The position numbers were made by a program, and so were the translations under genes. Positions 1-4,990 of a stretch of DNA of 7,050 nucleotides are shown in pieces. Every line of letters begins with the position of its first letter. Positions within the stretch are counted from its first letter, which is position 1. The notes under the pieces are model-generated. The model saw only the letters and a program-made list of their open reading frames with translations, was not told where the DNA came from and ran no database searches. The stretch is taken from the NCBI GenBank assembly GCA_964387535.1, contig CAYLXH010000108.1, positions 1 to 7,050 on the forward strand. Reading direction: 5' to 3'. The DNA comes from Butyricicoccus_A sp964387535 (GTDB taxonomy: Bacteria > Bacillota > Clostridia > Oscillospirales > Butyricicoccaceae).

Positions 1-2
1 GT

Positions 3-311
3 ACCGCCGAGTTCGTCGCTCAGTGGTTTACCAAAGGGCAGATGATTATTGTGGTGGGAAGCATCCAGTCCAGACGCTGGCAGGACAAGAACGGAAACAA
101 CCGCACATCCATCGAAGTGATCGCTGACGAAGTGCAGTTTGGGGAAAGCAAGCGTTCCCGTGATGCAGGAGCCGGTTTTGACTCCGGCTACCAGGGCAGC
201 TATGCTGCTCCACAGCAGAGCGCTCCTCGCCCGACTCCGAATTTCGATCTGCCCACCGGCGGTTCGGATTTCAGCGAGATTTCCGATGACGACGGAGAGG
301 TTCCGTTCTAA
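3..311 (+). CDS. ssb: Single-stranded DNA-binding protein SSB, 3' part (N-terminus outside window)
   Basis: This is the C-terminal 102 residues of SSB; the reading frame is open through the left window edge, so the start lies upstream. SSB coats single-stranded DNA as an OB-fold tetramer during replication, repair and recombination. Visible are the end of the OB fold (TAEFVAQWFTKGQ, then the VGSIQSRRWQDKNG strand-turn with the basic and aromatic residues that contact DNA, then the TSIEVIADEVQFG strand). A low-complexity Gly/Pro/Ser/Gln-rich linker follows, and then the acidic tail SDDDGEVPF, which matches the conserved D-D-x-x-P-F tip used to recruit partner proteins. About 45 N-terminal residues are missing compared with usual family length. 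A methionine at 42 is internal and not the start. The rpsR gene follows 24 nt downstream, as in the Firmicute rpsF-ssb-rpsR operon, so rpsF is expected just upstream of the window. Confidence 0.95.
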   Translation, partial: TAEFVAQWFTKGQMIIVVGSIQSRRWQDKNGNNRTSIEVIADEVQFGESKRSRDAGAGFDSGYQGSYAAPQQSAPRPTPNFDLPTGGSDFSEISDDDGEVPF

Positions 312-320
312 ATTACCGAT

Positions 321-327
321 AAGGAGG
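321..327 (+). promoter_or_regulatory. Ribosome binding site of rpsR
   Basis: AAGGAGG lies 8 nt before the ATG at 336. It is a near-perfect Shine-Dalgarno sequence and fixes the rpsR start. It sits in the short ssb-rpsR gap, consistent with co-transcription. Confidence 0.85.
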
Positions 328-335
328 TTACGACA

Positions 336-587
336 ATGGCTGAAGAAAAAAGAGAATATCGCCCGAATCGCGGCGGTCGCCGCCGCAGAAAGGTTTGCAC
401 TTTCTGTGTCGATAAGGTAGATTCGATTGATTATAAGGATATTGCAAAGCTCAAGAGATATATGTCCGAGCGTGGCAAGATTCTGCCGCGCCGCATGACT
501 GGCACTTGTGCAAAGCATCAGCGTCAGCTGACCGAGGCAATCAAGCGCGCACGTCATATCGCTCTGCTCCCTTACACGGCAGAGTAA
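336..587 (+). CDS. rpsR: 30S ribosomal protein S18
   Basis: An 83-residue S18, full length for the family. It binds the small-subunit platform next to S6 and 16S rRNA. The N-terminal third is strongly basic (RRRRK at 15-19). The conserved S18 core follows: the DYKDIAKLKRYMSERGKILPRR segment (residues 32-53), then TGTCAKHQRQLTEAIKRARHIALLPY (55-80). Cys21-x-x-Cys24 and Cys58 with His61 form a likely zinc-binding set. S18 is one of the ribosomal proteins known to exist in zinc-ligand (C+) and ligand-free (C-) versions, and this is the C+ version. Only the four ligand positions are seen; zinc binding is inferred. It is the last gene of the rpsF-ssb-rpsR operon, closed by the terminator at 613-641. 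Confidence 0.98.
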   Translation: MAEEKREYRPNRGGRRRRKVCTFCVDKVDSIDYKDIAKLKRYMSERGKILPRRMTGTCAKHQRQLTEAIKRARHIALLPYTAE

Positions 588-612
588 GTTTTCACTACAA
601 GATAGGATACCG

Positions 613-641
613 AAAAGGACACACACTGTGTGTCCTTTTTT
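613..641 (+). terminator. Rho-independent terminator of the ssb-rpsR operon
   Basis: A 12-bp perfect stem (613-624 with 628-639) with a 3-nt loop runs into a T tract (636-641). It lies 26 nt after the rpsR stop. The arms begin with AAAA, so the hairpin could also act weakly on the other strand, but the next minus-strand gene has its own terminator. Confidence 0.9.
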
Positions 642-659
642 CGTTCTCTTTGATTCCGG

Positions 660-704
660 AAAAACGATGGCTGAGACAAACCTCTGCGGATCTGTCTCAG
701 CCAT
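660..704 (-). terminator. Terminator of the secreted trefoil/peptidase gene
   Basis: A perfect 12-bp inverted repeat (667-678 ATGGCTGAGACA with 693-704) has a 14-nt loop. Read on the minus strand, the stem is followed almost at once by TTTTT (complement of 660-664). It lies 12 nt past the stop codon of the gene at 716-2212. It is separate from the rpsR terminator, so the two convergent genes end back to back without sharing a hairpin. Confidence 0.85.
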
Positions 705-715
705 CCCTTTCGCTC

Positions 716-2212
716 TTATTTTGCCGGGTAATAGGTCGAGTGCAGAACACTGATTCCACTGCTGTTCCTTCCGCTCCACGCCGAATAGCTGACGTGGCGC
801 ACACTGACCTGATTAGCTCCTACCCAATTCGCGTCATAAACCGTAAATCCTTCGTCATCACAGGATACAAAAATCATCGTATGAATTTTGGGAGTATTCA
901 TCTGCAGCACATCACCCGGGGACGCCTTCGCAATCAACTTTTTGATACTGCTGGCAGAATACGACGAACTCCTTGCGACAACCTCATAGTTTTTGCTGTA
1001 CACACTGCTCTTCGCACTCCCGTCATAGTTCCATCGGGTCTCCGGCCCAAACGTCCGGCAAAAAACCTCTCGTCCAAAGCCCATACACTGATACCCTCCG
1101 GCAAACGTGTAACCACTTCCCAGATACGTTCCGGACGGGTATTTCTTCATGATGGACTTCAAGCGCTTGCTTACCGCGGACTCGTCCTCTGTCACCTTAC
1201 TGTCAAACGTCCAGCTCTCGGCCGTCGAGCCGGAATAATTGCTGGTTTTGACCTGCGAGGTTCCCGCACGAACCGCAGTGTAACTGCTGCCTGCTCGAAG
1301 AATCGCATACGTTCCATCCCATTTCTCATCAATGTAATACCGTATCGACTTCCCGAGCTTCAGCCGGGATCCCAACGCTGAGGCAACCCGTACCGACTTG
1401 CCGTCTCCCGCAAATGCCATAATTGTGTACTTTCCCTCTCCGACATAGTTCACATAGAACTTCTGCGCCTTGGAAATCATTTTGTCTTTCATACAGAGCG
1501 GCTGATTCGTCGCATTACTCGCACCAGATACCATCATCGACGTGCCACGCTTCACGTTGTCTATCGTATAGATACCACTTTCAATGGTCTTTTCATGCAG
1601 CTGTTCATCCACGCGAAGCGTCCACTTCTGTGCGTCATCTCCACAGTATGCTGTCATCACGGCCACATCGCCCTGATTGGTCAGTGCCTGCGTCGGGTCC
1701 GATGCCAGACGAAGGGATAGCCTGCCGTCCTCTTCTTCCACCGCGACAAATTTCTCCTCTTCCACTGCGCTCTGGCTTGCCTGTACCAGCCCTTCCGCCG
1801 TGCTGCGTAGTACCTTGCCTTTCGCGGTCCGGCTGCACAGCGTGAGGCTTCCATTCTTCGCCTGCTTGATCCGATAGGTCTGCACGGTCAACGACCGATC
1901 CTCTCGACAAACAATCGCAGCGCCTTCACCGCCGCCGCGTCCGCTCGTCGAAAGCACGGTGCCATCCAATGCGCTCACAATTTGATAATCTCCCTGATCC
2001 AGCTCCACTAGCTGCACAGTCACCGACTCTGGTTCGGTTTCCACAACCACGCCGCTTTCATCCGTCGCCGCCACTGACACCAGAATCTCCTGATCTTTCG
2101 CCGTAATTTCAGACGCATCTGCTGCCAGTCCAGCACTCCATATCATACTGCCACACATCAGTGCAGACAGAATATATTTTGTATAATTTCTTTTCCACGT
2201 TCCGTGGGACAT
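716..2212 (-). CDS. Secreted protein: signal peptide, two beta-trefoil (ricin-like) regions, C-terminal CHAP/NlpC-like cysteine peptidase domain
   Basis: A 498-residue exported protein. Residues 1-33 form a signal peptide: basic WKRNYTK, hydrophobic YILSALMCGSMIWSAGLA, with a likely cut after ADA (33). Residues ~66-200 and ~210-337 read as two ricin-type beta-trefoil regions, each rich in GxYxI/L-type strands and ending in degenerate QxW motifs (AQKWTL near 194-199, AESWTF near 331-336); such modules usually bind carbohydrate. After a basic link (~338-358), residues ~359-498 resemble an NlpC/CHAP-type cysteine peptidase or amidase. The signs are Cys376 in GGYQCMGFGRE as nucleophile, the SPGDVLQM strand (431-438), His444 in KIHTMIFV and Asn462 in YDANW as the remaining catalytic candidates. 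Extra cysteines lie at 385 and 451. There is no LPXTG, transmembrane anchor or dockerin, so the protein is probably released or held by its lectin-like regions. The start follows GAGGAGG at 10 nt. The substrate is unknown; peptidoglycan is the obvious candidate by family. Domain calls were made by eye, not by profile search. Confidence 0.8.
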   Translation of the reverse strand: MSHGTWKRNYTKYILSALMCGSMIWSAGLAADASEITAKDQEILVSVAATDESGVVVETEPESVTVQLVELDQGDYQIVSALDGTVLSTSGRGGGEGAAIVCREDRSLTVQTYRIKQAKNGSLTLCSRTAKGKVLRSTAEGLVQASQSAVEEEKFVAVEEEDGRLSLRLASDPTQALTNQGDVAVMTAYCGDDAQKWTLRVDEQLHEKTIESGIYTIDNVKRGTSMMVSGASNATNQPLCMKDKMISKAQKFYVNYVGEGKYTIMAFAGDGKSVRVASALGSRLKLGKSIRYYIDEKWDGTYAILRAGSSYTAVRAGTSQVKTSNYSGSTAESWTFDSKVTEDESAVSKRLKSIMKKYPSGTYLGSGYTFAGGYQCMGFGREVFCRTFGPETRWNYDGSAKSSVYSKNYEVVARSSSYSASSIKKLIAKASPGDVLQMNTPKIHTMIFVSCDDEGFTVYDANWVGANQVSVRHVSYSAWSGRNSSGISVLHSTYYPAK

Positions 2213-2222
2213 TGCCGCATTT

Positions 2223-2229
2223 CCTCCTC
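2223..2229 (-). promoter_or_regulatory. Ribosome binding site of the secreted peptidase gene
   Basis: On the minus strand GAGGAGG stands 10 nt before the ATG at 2212. An out-of-frame ATG lies between them and would encode only a short peptide, so the 2212 start followed by a signal peptide is preferred. Confidence 0.75.
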
Positions 2230-2252
2230 GTCAATTCGCAATTTCCTTTTTT

Positions 2253-2281
2253 AGTATATCACAAAACCAATATTTTGTGTT
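2253..2281 (-). promoter_or_regulatory. Extended -10 promoter for the secreted peptidase gene
   Basis: On the minus strand TGATATACT (2261-2253) is an extended -10 element (TGn plus TATACT). The -35 position at 17-bp spacing (2281-2276) reads AACACA, a poor match to TTGACA. Predicted transcription would begin near 2246, leaving a leader of about 33 nt with the ribosome binding site. The weak -35 and the repeat array immediately upstream fit an activator-assisted promoter; that last step is inference. Confidence 0.6.
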
Positions 2282-2314
2282 ACCATTTTGTAATTATTGT
2301 TACATTTTTGTAAT
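2279..2314. repeat. Tandem 16-bp repeats forming a 10-bp-phased TTAC/GTAA operator-like array
   Basis: GTTACCATTTTGTAAT (2279-2294) and GTTACATTTTTGTAAT (2299-2314) match at 14 of 16 positions and start exactly 20 bp apart. Each is itself a dyad, TTAC-N6-GTAA. The four half-sites TTAC, GTAA, TTAC and GTAA begin at 2280, 2290, 2300 and 2310, so all lie on one face of the helix. The array abuts the -35 position of the minus-strand promoter and spans about -34 to -68 from its predicted start. This is typical geometry for an activator or response-regulator site. The binding protein is unknown. Confidence 0.55.
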
Positions 2315-2344
2315 CTTAAACAAATTCCCATCTCTTTACCTTGC

Positions 2345-2360
2345 TTTTTTGTACAAAAAA
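2345..2360. repeat. Perfect 16-bp palindrome
   Basis: TTTTTTGTACAAAAAA is fully self-complementary, with its centre at 2352/2353, midway between the two divergent promoters. It could be an operator or a bent, AT-rich spacer; AT-rich sequence makes chance palindromes more likely, so only its existence is certain. Confidence 0.45.
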
Positions 2361-2446
2361 CTTCTATTATTTTGTCGAATTCATCAGGAATCATGGTCAT
2401 CTGCTTTCGCCCATACAAAAATCTCTGCGTTTTTTGTAAATCACTC

Positions 2447-2475
2447 TGTCAATTTTCCAAAAAATGTGTTATACT
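2447..2475 (+). promoter_or_regulatory. Extended -10 promoter for the cytidylate-kinase-like gene
   Basis: TGTTATACT (2467-2475) is an extended -10, with TGTCAA (2447-2452) as a partial -35 at exactly 17-bp spacing. Transcription would start near 2482, giving a leader of about 73 nt that contains the hairpin at 2494-2535. A copy of TATTGTTACA overlaps the predicted start site. Confidence 0.65.
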
Positions 2476-2493
2476 ATTGTTACACATCAAAAC

Positions 2494-2535
2494 ACAGCGG
2501 CATGTTCGCATTCCATCCCCTTGATATGCCGCTGT
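2494..2535 (+). promoter_or_regulatory. 5'-UTR stem-loop before the cytidylate-kinase-like gene
   Basis: ACAGCGGCAT (2494-2503) pairs perfectly with ATGCCGCTGT (2526-2535), and the stem can extend inward through G-U and U-A pairs (2504-2506 with 2523-2525). It lies within the predicted leader, about 12 nt from the 5' end, and stops 5 nt before the ribosome binding site. The right arm is followed by TTGGC rather than a T tract, so it is not a terminator. It could protect the mRNA 5' end or tune translation. It matches no riboswitch class I recognise. Confidence 0.5.
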
Positions 2536-2540
2536 TTGGC

Positions 2541-2547
2541 AAGGAGG
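2541..2547 (+). promoter_or_regulatory. Ribosome binding site of the cytidylate-kinase-like gene
   Basis: AAGGAGG lies 7 nt before the ATG at 2555, close to ideal, and decides the start. Confidence 0.8.
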
Positions 2548-2554
2548 CTTTGTC

Positions 2555-3139
2555 ATGAAAAATTACATTATCACCATCGGACGTGAGTTTGGCAGCGGCG
2601 GAAAAGAAATTGCTCAGAAGCTTGCGGAACGACTTGGAATTGAGTATTACGACAAGGACTTAGTTACATTGGCCGCAAAGCAACGTGGCGTTTCCGAGGA
2701 AGTAGTTGCTGACGCAGAAGAAAATATCCCTAGCATCTGGGACTGCAACTCGGTCGGTTTGCCCATTTTTCAAGATCGTCTGTTCCTCGCACAGTCCACG
2801 ATCATCACAGAAATCGCAGAAAAGAATTCTCCCTGCATCATCGTCGGTCGCTGTGCTGACTACGTTCTGCGCGACCACGCAGACGTTATCAATATTTTTA
2901 TCCATGCAAAGAACGAGTTCCGGATTCAGCGAATCATGCAATCGGAGTCTCTGACATATGCTGACGCCAAAGCCCTGGTCAAAAAGACCGATAAGACCAG
3001 ACGGGCTTATTATCAGTTCTACACAGATCGAAAATGGGGAACCGGTACCGACTACGACCTGGTTCTGAGCAGTTCTACGCTTGGAATCGACACCTGCGTA
3101 GATATTCTATACGCAACCATTCAAGCTTATGCTACCTAA
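2555..3139 (+). CDS. Cytidylate-kinase-like family protein (P-loop nucleotide kinase fold)
   Basis: A 194-residue cytosolic protein of the cytidylate-kinase-like family common in Clostridia. It opens with IITIGREFGSGGKEIAQKLAERLGIEYYDKDLV (residues 5-37). This is a variant P-loop (GREFGSGGKE) in which the usual GK[S/T] ends in Gly-Lys-Glu, followed by the YYDKDL segment that begins the nucleotide-binding region. CIIVGRCADYVLRD (94-107) corresponds to the second conserved block. The DKTRRAYYQFYTDRKWG stretch (146-162) is the arginine-rich lid-like region, and YDLVLSSSTLGID (167-179) is the conserved C-terminal block. The fold suggests phosphoryl transfer from ATP, but the acceptor for this subfamily is not established. 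It differs from true CMP kinase (Cmk), so no gene symbol is given. It is monocistronic, with its own promoter and terminator. Confidence 0.85.
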   Translation: MKNYIITIGREFGSGGKEIAQKLAERLGIEYYDKDLVTLAAKQRGVSEEVVADAEENIPSIWDCNSVGLPIFQDRLFLAQSTIITEIAEKNSPCIIVGRCADYVLRDHADVINIFIHAKNEFRIQRIMQSESLTYADAKALVKKTDKTRRAYYQFYTDRKWGTGTDYDLVLSSSTLGIDTCVDILYATIQAYAT

Positions 3140-3160
3140 GTATTTCATGAATACCACTGC

Positions 3161-3203
3161 AAAAGGGCTGCATCCTAATGGATGCAGCCCTTTTTGTTTT
3201 TTT
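3161..3203. terminator. Strong bidirectional terminator shared by convergent genes
   Basis: A perfect 15-bp stem (3161-3175 with 3180-3194) with loop TAAT is followed on the plus strand by TTTTTG and more Ts to 3203. The stem starts with AAAA, so on the minus strand it ends in TTTT. It lies 21 nt past the cytidylate-kinase-like stop and 12 nt past the stop of the minus-strand XRE gene, and so can end both transcripts. Confidence 0.92.
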
Positions 3204-3215
3204 CACGTTGAACGG

Positions 3216-3473
3216 CTATTCTTCTATTTCTTTCTCCGCAGTTACACCGCGAAAAAATTCATCAAAGGAACAATGATACAGCTCCTGCAGCAGCACCAAA
3301 ACTTCCGCTCCGATACTGCTTTCTCCTGTCTCATACTTGGCATAGGTACTTCGCCTGATCGGATACCGGTTCTCTAGCTCCCGACACAGCTCCTGCTGTG
3401 ACCAGCCGCTTCGGCAGCGCAGCCGCTGCAAATTCTCCCCGATGATCTGTCTATACTGCGCTCTGGATTCCAT
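3216..3473 (-). CDS. Small XRE-family helix-turn-helix regulator in the pdxST operon
   Basis: An 85-residue protein that is essentially one Cro/C1-type DNA-binding domain. The first helix is around IIGENLQRLRCRSG (10-23). SQQELCRELENR (25-36) is the second helix, with the Q-E-L signature. IRRSTYAKYETGES (39-52) is the recognition helix and turn with the conserved Y-E-x-G, followed by two further helices to SFDEFF (69-74). A few extra residues separate the second and third helices compared with phage repressors. There is no ligand or dimer domain beyond an acidic tail (EKEIEE). The frame is open to 3521, but I choose ATG 3473: GGAGGAGG lies 6 nt upstream, homology starts there, and upstream residues look like translated pdxT antiframe. 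It overlaps the pdxT 3' end by 23 nt, so it is almost certainly in the same transcript and may be translationally coupled. Its targets are unknown; pdxST is the natural first guess. Confidence 0.85.
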   Translation of the reverse strand: MESRAQYRQIIGENLQRLRCRSGWSQQELCRELENRYPIRRSTYAKYETGESSIGAEVLVLLQELYHCSFDEFFRGVTAEKEIEE

Positions 3474-4041
3474 GACAGGCCTCCTCCGCCACGGACAGAA
3501 ACCACGAATGAATCGCGTCACAATGGTCGAGCTCGGGATGAAACGCCGTCACAATCTGATTGTCCTGACGTGCCGCCACAATCCGTCCATCCACGTTTGC
3601 CAGCGTTTCGGCCTTGTCTCCCACCGAGACAATGTAGGGAGCACGAATAAAGGTCATCGGAACAACACCCAGATCGCCGACCTGCTGCCGTGCCGTGAAG
3701 CTGCCCAGCTGCCTTCCGTATGCATTGCGCTGAACTGTGATATCCATGGTTCCAAAGCACGGAGTTCCTCCCCGCACCTCACGCGCCAGCAAAATCAACC
3801 CCGCACACGTTCCCAGCACCGGCATTCCTTCAGAAATCATCCGGTGCAGCGGCTCATACAGCTCCAAATCATGCAGCAGCCGGTTCATAACTGTGCTCTC
3901 TCCTCCTGGTAGGATTAATCCATCAAACGACCGATTCAGATCACTGCTCTGCCGAATCTCAAACCAGCTGACCCCCAAACGCTCTAACACTGCTTCGTGC
4001 TCGGCAAATGCTCCCTGTACGGCAAGAATTGCAATGGTCAT
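3451..4041 (-). CDS. pdxT: Pyridoxal 5'-phosphate synthase, glutaminase subunit PdxT
   Basis: A 196-residue class I glutamine amidotransferase. It hydrolyses glutamine and channels ammonia to PdxS, which builds pyridoxal 5'-phosphate. It begins with TIAILAVQGAFAEHE and has the GLILPGGEST motif (41-50). The nucleophile is Cys79 in PVLGTCAGLILLA, and the triad is completed by His168 and Glu170 in AFHPELDH. All are present, and the length is normal for the family. The frame extends upstream to 4074, but the start at 4041 matches the conserved N-terminus. It lies 1 nt after the pdxS stop, with GAGGAAAG inside the last pdxS codons, which suggests translational coupling and fits the stoichiometric PdxS-PdxT complex. 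The last residues overlap the XRE gene. Confidence 0.97.
   Translation of the reverse strand: MTIAILAVQGAFAEHEAVLERLGVSWFEIRQSSDLNRSFDGLILPGGESTVMNRLLHDLELYEPLHRMISEGMPVLGTCAGLILLAREVRGGTPCFGTMDITVQRNAYGRQLGSFTARQQVGDLGVVPMTFIRAPYIVSVGDKAETLANVDGRIVAARQDNQIVTAFHPELDHCDAIHSWFLSVAEEACHGIQSAV
3480..3487 (-). promoter_or_regulatory. Ribosome binding site of the XRE gene, inside pdxT
   Basis: Minus-strand GGAGGAGG stands 6 nt before the ATG at 3473 and lies within the last codons of pdxT. It is the strongest Shine-Dalgarno in the operon and settles the XRE start against an earlier ATG at 3521. Confidence 0.8.
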
Positions 4042-4042
4042 A

Positions 4043-4918
4043 TCACTTTCCTCGCTCCGCCATGAGCAGCGCAATTTCCTGTTCGTTGATTCCGACCATC
4101 GCCTCGCCCAGATTTGCCGACAGCTCAGCGATCATCTTGGCATCGGTATAATTGGTCACTGCTTTGACAATGGCCGCAGCGCGCTGTGCCGGATTGCCGG
4201 ATTTGAAAATACCCGAGCCGACAAAGACTCCCTCTGCTCCCAGCTGCATCATGAGCGCTGCATCCGCCGGAGTTGCCACACCACCTGCCGCAAAATTAAC
4301 GACCGGAAGCCGTCCGTTCTCATGGACATCACGTAGGAGCTCTACTGGAACCTGCAGCTGCTTTGCCGCTTCAAACAGCTCATCTTCCCGAAGGTTTTGA
4401 ACACGACGAATTTCCGCATTCATCGCCCTCATATGTCGTACTGCCTGCACGACGTCTCCGGTTCCCGGTTCTCCCTTGGTGCGGATCATACTTGCTCCCT
4501 CTGCGATACGCCGCAGCGCTTCTCCCAGATCACGCGCTCCGCACACAAACGGCACACGAAACTGAGTCTTATCAATATGATACAAATCATCTGCTGGTGA
4601 GAGTACCTCGCTCTCATCAATATAATCGATCTCAATCGCCTCCAGCACCTGTGCCTCAACAAAATGTCCGATTCTGCACTTTGCCATCACAGGAATCGAA
4701 ACCGCCTCCTGGATGCCCCGGATCATCGCCGGATCGCTCATACGCGACACGCCGCCCGCAGCACGGATATCTGCCGGAATTCGCTCCAGCGCCATGACGG
4801 CGCATGCACCGGCATCCTCCGCAATCTTTGCCTGCTCTGGTGTTGTGACATCCATAATCACGCCGCCCTTGAGCATTTGTGCCAACTGTTTATTCAATTC
4901 ATATCGATTGTTTTGCAT
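4043..4918 (-). CDS. pdxS: Pyridoxal 5'-phosphate synthase, lyase subunit PdxS
   Basis: A 291-residue (beta/alpha)8-barrel subunit, complete. With ammonia from PdxT it converts ribose 5-phosphate and glyceraldehyde 3-phosphate directly into pyridoxal 5'-phosphate (the DXP-independent route). Family signatures include KGGVIMDVTTPEQAKIAEDAGA (17-38), which contains the catalytic Asp23, and SIPVMAKCRIGHFVEAQ (74-90), with Lys80 as the expected Schiff-base lysine. IDYIDESEVL (97-106) and the second active-site lysine, Lys148, in MIRTKGEPGTGD are followed by the phosphate-binding loops FAAGGVATPADAALM (209-223) and GVFVGSGIFKSG (230-241). Numbering is one less than the usual Bacillus numbering. 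The start at 4918 is supported by AAAGGAG 9 nt upstream. It is the first gene of the pdxS-pdxT-XRE unit. Confidence 0.98.
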   Translation of the reverse strand: MQNNRYELNKQLAQMLKGGVIMDVTTPEQAKIAEDAGACAVMALERIPADIRAAGGVSRMSDPAMIRGIQEAVSIPVMAKCRIGHFVEAQVLEAIEIDYIDESEVLSPADDLYHIDKTQFRVPFVCGARDLGEALRRIAEGASMIRTKGEPGTGDVVQAVRHMRAMNAEIRRVQNLREDELFEAAKQLQVPVELLRDVHENGRLPVVNFAAGGVATPADAALMMQLGAEGVFVGSGIFKSGNPAQRAAAIVKAVTNYTDAKMIAELSANLGEAMVGINEQEIALLMAERGK

Positions 4919-4927
4919 CGTTTGTCG

Positions 4928-4934
4928 CTCCTTT
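4928..4934 (-). promoter_or_regulatory. Ribosome binding site of pdxS
   Basis: Minus-strand AAAGGAG lies 9 nt before the ATG at 4918. Confidence 0.75.
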
Positions 4935-4956
4935 ATGCTAAATCTGGTATGGACTT

Positions 4957-4985
4957 AGTATAGCACAAACTGTGTATTATAAAAT
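4957..4985 (-). promoter_or_regulatory. Extended -10 promoter of the pdxS-pdxT-XRE operon
   Basis: On the minus strand TGCTATACT (4965-4957) is an extended -10. The -35 position at 17-bp spacing (4985-4980, ATTTTA) is poor, so the TG element is probably decisive. Transcription should start near 4950, giving a leader of about 31 nt with no room for a riboswitch. The same TGnTATACT form occurs at the other two promoters in this window. Confidence 0.6.
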
Positions 4986-4990
4986 ACTCA
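4971..4990. promoter_or_regulatory. Operator-like dyad over the pdxS -35 region
   Basis: TGTGTATTATAAAATACTCA is an inverted repeat with 7 of 8 arm positions paired around a 4-bp centre (core GTATT-ATAA-AATAC at 4974-4987). It covers the -35 position of the pdxS promoter, where bound protein would block RNA polymerase. A second perfect 8-bp inverted pair, AACTGTGT (4968-4975) and ACACAGTT (5010-5017), brackets the area. Either could be the site of the operon's XRE protein, but nothing in the sequence proves it. Confidence 0.4.

Larger units (their letters stand above)
2213..2554. other. AT-rich divergent intergenic region
   Basis: About 340 bp separate the divergently transcribed secreted peptidase and cytidylate-kinase-like genes. 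The region is visibly more AT-rich than its neighbours, and I see no believable gene in it. It contains an outward extended -10 promoter at each end, a phased TTAC/GTAA half-site array (2280-2313), a perfect palindrome (2345-2360), a third TTTTGTAA copy (2432-2439) and a second TATTGTTACA (2475-2484, the first at 2295-2304), and a 5'-UTR hairpin (2494-2535). The stretch 2361-2430 shows nothing I can name. Confidence 0.8.

Noticed and set aside
506..1381. A 291-codon plus-strand open frame from inside rpsR into the secreted peptidase gene
   Set aside because: It begins within rpsR, crosses two strong terminator hairpins and then runs antisense to the secreted protein. No motif is recognisable.
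2494..2535. The stem-loop before the cytidylate-kinase-like gene as an attenuator or known riboswitch
   Set aside because: No T tract follows the stem, there is no competing stem I can see, and the leader is too short for a ligand-binding aptamer of a known class.
2277..2558. Small plus-strand open frames in the divergent intergenic region
   Set aside because: They lie in AT-rich DNA holding promoters and repeats, lack a Shine-Dalgarno sequence, and one overlaps the start of the next gene. Composition (Phe, Leu, Tyr, Cys) reflects T-rich DNA rather than a protein.
3474..3521. Upstream start for the XRE gene at 3521
   Set aside because: The added residues are translated pdxT sequence in another frame. 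GGAGGAGG placed 6 nt before 3473 gives a much better start.
4042..4074. Upstream start for pdxT at 4074
   Set aside because: The extra 11 residues lie inside pdxS, have no match to PdxT N-termini, and the start at 4041 has GAGGAAAG and the conserved TIAILAVQG beginning.
3737..4336. A 199-codon plus-strand open frame across the pdxT-pdxS junction
   Set aside because: It is antisense to two confidently identified enzymes and has no supporting start signal or motif.
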